Positions 59,092 through 64,000 of a DNA stretch of 64,000 nucleotides are shown here, one piece after another. Each line of letters opens with the position of its first letter. Position 1 is the stretch's first letter. Location of the stretch: positions 15,728,901-15,792,900 of the forward strand of contig NC_080045.1 in NCBI RefSeq assembly GCF_012489685.1, read 5' to 3'. Made by a program: the position numbers and the translations under genes. This DNA comes from Lotus japonicus (taxonomy: Eukaryota; Streptophyta; Magnoliopsida; Fabales; Fabaceae). The notes below the pieces were generated by a model. That model saw only the letters and a list, made by a program, of their open reading frames with translations. It was not told the origin of the DNA and ran no database searches.

Positions 59092-61422
59092 AAGTGTCTT
59101 TTAAAAAGTAGACAAATAGTATAGTGTGCAAGCATTCAATATCATAGTATGGTGTCCTTTAAAAAGTAGTTAATAGTATAATGTGCAAGCATTCAATATC
59201 ATAGTATGGTGTCCTGATAATGAGGCGTGCAAGCCTTCAATATCATGCTCCTCTAATATCATGCTAATCTTCATGGTATGACACTTGTAATCAATAAAGG
59301 ATGAAGTCAGAAGTAATCATTATCATAGTATAACACATGCCCATGACATTGATAATAGTTCTACCAATGTATGGCACATGTAATAAATAAAAAAGTTTGG
59401 CACAAGCATACAAAGTTTTGGCACAAGAAATAAAGAAGAAGTAAGAAGTAATCAATATAAGTTTTGAATTAAAGTTACAACTTACATCTAATAGGAAATA
59501 TAGAAAAGAATGACCAAAAGTGACTTAAATGTAAACACAAGATTGGATGATTGCAACTCCGTAGAGGAAATGAGAGGAGGAGATACGATGTCATGACCTC
59601 CACATAACACATGCCCATGACATCATATTTTAAAGTCCATCATCCATAAAAACTTCTTCACCCTCCTTCAACCCAACAACATTTTCTCTCCATTATACAC
59701 ATTCATATTTCTCTCTCAAAAGCCTTCATTAGAACCAACCCTTTTACCCATATATTCTCAAATTGTTTTGAAGGATCCGAACGATATACTCGACTTTGAT
59801 TCTTTTTACGAAGAAATGGTAGAGGATTATATGAATGACACCAGTGCAAAAGATTACCTGAGGATGGTATAGGAGAGCCAACAACAATCTGATGACACTG
59901 TCAGGCGAAGAAGAAACGTGATAGAGCGTAGAGCGATCTCGTGATGAATGTCACAATTGATTGTTGAACGACTACTTTTCTAAAACCCATGTATTCACAA
60001 AAACCCAATTCCGACAAAGGTTTCGAATGCGAAGGGAGTTGTTTCTCAGAATTGTCGAAGCACTTGGCAATCATGACAATTATTTTCAAATGAGGGTTGA
60101 TGGCGTTCGTAAAAAAATTCTTTCACCATTACAAAAGTGCACTGTCGTTATTCGTATGTTGGCATACATATCACCTGCTGACAATCTGGATGAGTATGTA
60201 AGAATTGATGAAAGTACTGCAATTGAGTGCTTAGAGAGATTTGTAATAAGTGTGAATGGAATATTTGGTGCTCAGTACTTGAGGAAGTCGAACAAAGAGG
60301 ACATTGCACACCTACTACAAATAGGGGAGTCTCGTGGATTTCCAGGCATGTTTGGTTCCATTGACTGTTTGCATTGGGAATGGAAAAATTGTCCAATGTC
60401 ATGAAAAGGTCAGTATTGTCGAGGTGATTATGGTAAACCCCCAATCATGCTTGAAGCAGTGACATCACAAGACTTGTGGATTTGACATGCTTTTTTTTGG
60501 CATTGCAGGTTCTAACAATTATATCAATGTGCTAAACCAATCTGATGTGTTTACCAATGTTTCCCGAAGTGCACTACAAAGTGCATAGAACACAATATCA
60601 CATGGGCTACTATCTAGCGGATGGTATCTATCCCGAGTGGGCTACATTTGTCAAGACCATCTCAATGCCACAAGGAGAAAAAAGACAACTGTTTAGCAAA
60701 GCACAAGAAGGAGCAAGAAAGGATGTAGAGCGCGCATTTGGAGTACTCCAATCTCGATTTGTGATTATTCGTGGCCCATCACGCTTTTGACATGTGAATA
60801 CATGAAGCAAATAATGTATGCGGGCATTATATTGCATAACATGATCGTTGAAGATGAGCGTGAAGGGTACAATGGTAATTTTGATTACGACCAAGTAGAC
60901 AATGACATCTTAACCGCTAAAGTATCTAATGGTTTTATCCCTTCATTTGCAACATTCTTGGAAAGCAAAGGCCATATGAGTCAAAGAGAAATTCATCGCC
61001 AACTTCAAACAGACTTGGTGGAGCATATTTGGGAGCTATTCCAAAATAGGAATAATGAAATTTAATCTTTGAGAAAGTTTTCCTTTAAAATGCATTGTTA
61101 TTTATTTTGCATTGAATTGAAATTTAATCTTTGAGAAAGTTTTCCTTTAAAATGCATCGTTTGATTTTTTTTTAGGGCACCATGTTCAATTTTAAATATA
61201 TTATATTGTTATAAATATTAATTAATATTTAAATTTAAATCATGCTTAGGTGGAAATCAAAAATATAAATATATGATGTACATTGGGGTCCAACTAAAAG
61301 TAAAATAAGCAACCGTGACTGGAGTGAATTCTGCATGAGTTGCTTAAATCCTATGTGGCAATCTGGGCCCACCAAAATAACATTTAAGAAACACAACTAA
61401 CAACCATGCATTGAAGATGCTC
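59092..61422 (+). mobile_element. Decayed PIF/Harbinger element, left end lost
   Basis: The right end read inverted is GAGCATCTTCAATGCATGGT, a PIF/Harbinger-like TIR, next to TTA (61423-61425), and the tandem unit resumes at once. No matching left end was found; array sequence stops near 59091. About 700 bp of unit sequence are missing around the joint. It carries a broken transposase and a ~62-bp local duplication at 59094-59216 (GCAAGCATTCAATATCATAG twice). Confidence 0.65.
59763..61064 (+). pseudogene. PIF/Harbinger (DDE_Tnp_4, HARBI1/ALP1-like) transposase
   Basis: Fragments in order: DFDSFYEEMVEDYMND (N-terminus, broken by stops near 59870), RFRMRRELFLRIVEALGNHD, KKILSPLQKCTVVIRMLAY, ESTAIECLERFV, then FPGMFGSIDCLHWEWKNCP with the first catalytic Asp. 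TGA codons follow at 60402-60404 and 60483-60485. At the second catalytic position the motif reads GSNNYINVL, so a Tyr codon (60520-60522) stands where family members carry Asp. The third region, VERAFGVLQSRFVIIRG, keeps Glu but lies in another frame. HARBI-type proteins would cut at TTA sites; this copy cannot be active. Confidence 0.85.
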
Positions 61423-62427
61423 TTAGAGCATTTAGTGCCTCTAAAACATACTTTATAATCTCATCGGTTGACCTTGCAGAATCGCATCTATTTTTCTTCT
61501 TCCCAACTTTACTTGTACTAATCCTATGGCTTTGGCTTCCTCCATTCTCGTGTGGTCATATTTGTGGGGCTTTGCTTTTAGGAGGTGCTAGCAAGGTAGT
61601 CAAAAACCATATGGTATCAGCAACACAATCTATGGATAAAGGTGCAGTTGAAAGTTAAATCAATATAATTTTATATTTCATATATCATAATGAACGAGGT
61701 ATGTTTAACATCACCCACAACTAGAACACATGTGCTAGGGGATGGAATCATCAATATTCATTCCACATCAAGTTCAGAAAATACAAACGATTGACTAAGC
61801 TTTTTTTCTTGCAGCAAAAATAGACTTCAAAGAGCAATTACAATTTTTTTAAACTACTGGAAGAAAATGAATCATGTATTTCCTGAAAGCCTAGCGTAAC
61901 CCCATAACAGAAAAACCAAAAAATTGACAATAACTTTTCACATATTCTAATCTAACCAACCATACACACACTCACACACACACATATCCTATCATGTAAA
62001 GTCTTCTATAAATGTCATTTTTCATCTGATTTCTTCTCAAGCAAAGGATATTTTCATAGCTTTTGTTTCTGAGGAAAATACAAGATCAAATATGGACTTA
62101 ACTCTCGTTCTACTATGCTTTTCATCTCACAAGCACTAACAACAACTTTGGACGCATCAACACGACTGACCTCAGAACTTTTAATTATGTGACCGATTAC
62201 GTTATACTTTGTAGCCATCAATATGGTTTTCCTTAAGCATTTAGAGCCTCTAAAACATACTGTATAACCACATCGGTTGACCTTGCATAATCGCTTTTAT
62301 TTATCTTCTTCCAAACTTTACTTGTACCAATCCTATGTATTTGGCTTCCTCCACCCTCGTCTTGTCGTATTTGAGAGGCTTTGCTTTCAGAAGCTGCTAG
62401 TAGGGTAGGCAAAAACCATATGGTAAT

Positions 62428-63109
62428 GATTACCAGCTCTATTTTTTAAATTGAAGATGGTGATGAAGTCCAAATTGGTGATATCGTGGCTGGTGGTTTG
62501 GAGTTTAGGATTTATGGTGGCTAAAAGTTTAAGGGAGAAGTTGGGTTGGGAGAAGTTGCGAGGGGGTGAGTGGGAATGGGGAGCATGGTTGCATGCAGGG
62601 GTGATGGGGTGAGGAAGGGTGTAGGTTGCAGGTTGAGGAAGATGAAGATGAAGGATTGCAGGTTAAGTAAGATAAATATTTTTGGATAATTTTTTGTTTT
62701 GTTTCTGAAGGGATGACTAATTTGGTGTTTTTAAATGTAAATGTTATTAATATTACTGTTTTAATAATTATTAATAAAAATAAAAAAATATTTTACTTGG
62801 AAGTAACATATGATAGGGAGTCAAATGTGGTTGTGCAATGTTACACAACATTTTACTTAAGTCTAATAAATTTTTCTGTTTAAAACTGGTTTTATTACTC
62901 AATGACATTGAAAATTGACTATACATATAATTACTTTTAAAAATATTATTTTCTCAACTAATTCAAACACGCTCTAAGACAGAACAAAAAAAGATAATGT
63001 CATCCAAACCCCTCTGTTAATGAATTAAAAGGCGATTTTACGAACTAAAAGTAAAATAATAAATGCTAAATATTTCATTTTCATAGATTTTTTTTGTTGC
63101 TTCAGAAAA
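62428..63109. other. Intergenic, no gene recognised
   Basis: After the array breaks off at GGCAAAAACCATATGGTA there is a G-rich stretch to about 62680, then AT-rich DNA. There is no frame or element I can name. Confidence 0.5.
63052..63076. repeat. 25-bp direct repeat, copy 1
   Basis: An exact match of 25 of 25 bases, beginning TAAAATAATAAATGCTAAAT, to 63967-63991. The pair brackets the LINE remnant and the foldback MITE. Confidence 0.85.
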
Positions 63110-63525
63110 TTAACAAACAGACATTAAAAATAAGGATCTGCTAACAAATCCTTCAAAAGGAAGGTCTCTAGCGCCCCATTCGGGCTATTAAAATGGTTAG
63201 ACTAGATGCCACCATCTGAGCGCCATGCTTTGCTAAGTAATCAGCCACTGTATTACCATCACGATGAACCCAAGCCACACAAACCCGCCAGTGTCTATCA
63301 AGCAAATCTCTAATATCACGAATCACCACCCTGTCCGCGTGAAAAGGCATCTGATCCCAATCTGCAACAATCTCGACCAAGTCCATGCAATCAGATTCAC
63401 AAATCACATTTCCATAGCCACGACTCCAAGCGATATAGAGACCATGGCGCATCGCCAAGGCTTCAGCCAAGAACGGCGTACCCACTCCCTCAAACCCATA
63501 GAAACCCACCAAGCAGTTTCCTTAA
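63110..63525 (-). pseudogene. LINE RNase H domain remnant
   Basis: The minus-strand frame 63512-63168 (114 codons) reads FLAEALAMRHGLYIAW, CESDCMDLVEIV and WVHRDGNTVADYLAKHGAQ. These are the second, third and last blocks of the RNase H domain found at the end of plant L1 ORF2 and in related host proteins. The first block with the catalytic VDGS Asp is missing. A truncated LINE 3' end fits best. It is not the same LINE as at 47086-52860: its RNase H sequence differs clearly. Confidence 0.75.
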
Positions 63526-63682
63526 AATTGACTTTAAAAAAAACACTAAAATTATCTTATGTTTTTCATTTGAAAAATATTAAAAAAGTTATTTAATAAT
63601 AAATAATATTGATAAAATATTTTAAAATTGAAAAAATGCCGCTAAAAGGTATTTAATAATAAATTTTATAAAGAGTTTAATT

Positions 63683-63847
63683 TTGATGCACCGACGGTGT
63701 AAAGTTTTTTTACACCGTCAACCAATCAGATTTGAAGGATGTGACATGTCAATTAAAGAAATTAAATGAAAAGATAGATTTTCTCACATCCTTGAAATCT
63801 GATTGGTTGACGGTGTAAAAAAACTTTACACTGTCGGTGAATCAAAC
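63683..63847. mobile_element. Foldback MITE, 165 bp
   Basis: Long inverted arms of about 58 bp: the left arm has CACCGACGGTGTAAAG and CAACCAATCAGATTT, and the right arm carries the complement with few changes. The loop of ~48 bp is AT-rich. Each arm itself contains GGTGTAAA...TTTACACC, so it can form extra hairpins. No clear TSD was identified. Confidence 0.75.
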
Positions 63848-63966
63848 TTTTTCTCTTTTATAAATAATATTGATAAGATATTGTAAGTAAACTCGTGCAA
63901 CATATGTGTATAATATCTAGTATATGATGTAACAAAAATAATATCTAGTATATAGTATTGCATATT

Positions 63967-63991
63967 TAAAATAATAAATGCTAAATATTTC
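63967..63991. repeat. 25-bp direct repeat, copy 2
   Basis: Identical to 63052-63076; the spacing of copies is 915 bp. It lies close to the window end. Confidence 0.85.
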
Positions 63992-64000
63992 TTATTAATT

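Larger units (their letters stand above)
45899..62427 (-). repeat. Tandem array of a ~0.8-kb unit, about eleven copies
   Basis: An anchor reading CTAAAACATACTGTATAACC or a variant recurs at about 46184, 46981, 52987, 53786, 54004, 54805, 55602, 56400, 59003, 61441 and 62250. Uninterrupted neighbours are 797-809 bp apart. On the minus strand each unit has a related frame: IWFLPTLLAAPERKA-like start, SGGSQIHRIGRSKVGKKINR, then STDEVIQYVLEALNALREAK, and further on SACEKKSIVERELSPYLILY. Several copies carry frameshifts or stops. I do not recognise the protein. Insertions split units at 47086 (LINE), 56805 and 57705 (retrocopy, MULE) and 59092-61422 (Harbinger). It could be a decayed tandem gene family or satellite-like DNA with a captured exon. 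Confidence 0.85.

Noticed and set aside
63168..63512. Small host RNase H-like gene
   Set aside because: The first catalytic block is missing and the ends are consistent with a truncated LINE.

Overview
The window is nuclear DNA from a flowering plant. The evidence is multi-exon genes with plant-specific products (an AT-hook/PPC protein of the AHL family and a CslA mannan synthase), AT-rich intergenic DNA and plant-type transposons (Ty3/gypsy, L1 LINE, hAT, PIF/Harbinger, MULE, MITEs). Gene structure and repeat style suggest a eudicot, perhaps a legume; that is an inference. Only two ordinary host genes were recognised, both on the + strand.

Region 1 (1-3.3 kb): AT-rich DNA with a decayed hAT-type transposase remnant (minus strand) and a 1.4-kb TTA-flanked PIF/Harbinger-like element with internal ~285-bp tandem repeats.

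Region 2 (3.34-27.22 kb): a nest of mobile elements that can be unpicked from target-site duplications (TSDs). An old solo LTR (A, TSD GAAAT) was hit by a second solo LTR of the same kind (B, TSD CGAAA/CAAAA) and by a full-length, reverse-transcriptase-less Ty3/gypsy element (C, TSD TTTTT) with two nearly identical 3.58-kb LTRs. B was in turn split by a complete 5,118-bp hAT element (8-bp TSD, 12-bp perfect terminal inverted repeats (TIRs)) that still encodes a 745-residue transposase. LTRs A and B carry different minisatellites in the same part of the LTR.

Region 3 (27.2-45.9 kb): the two host genes. The AHL gene (29.60-32.65 kb) has five coding exons and one GC-AG intron. The CslA gene (39.63-44.70 kb) has nine coding exons with all glycosyltransferase motifs intact. 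Short TTA-flanked MITEs sit in introns of both.

Region 4 (45.9-62.4 kb): an unidentified tandem array of about eleven copies of a ~0.8-kb unit, carrying a partly conserved minus-strand reading frame. It is interrupted by an L1 LINE (ORF2 broken only by one stop codon in its RNase H domain), a polyadenylated processed retrocopy coding a lysine-rich/acid-tailed protein, a MULE-type element with ~76-bp TIRs that shares a junction with the retrocopy, and a decayed PIF/Harbinger transposon.

Region 5 (62.4-64 kb): a LINE RNase H remnant (minus strand), a foldback MITE and a 25-bp exact direct repeat bracketing both.

Positions of splice sites, TSDs and TIRs were read by eye; no database search or alignment program was used.
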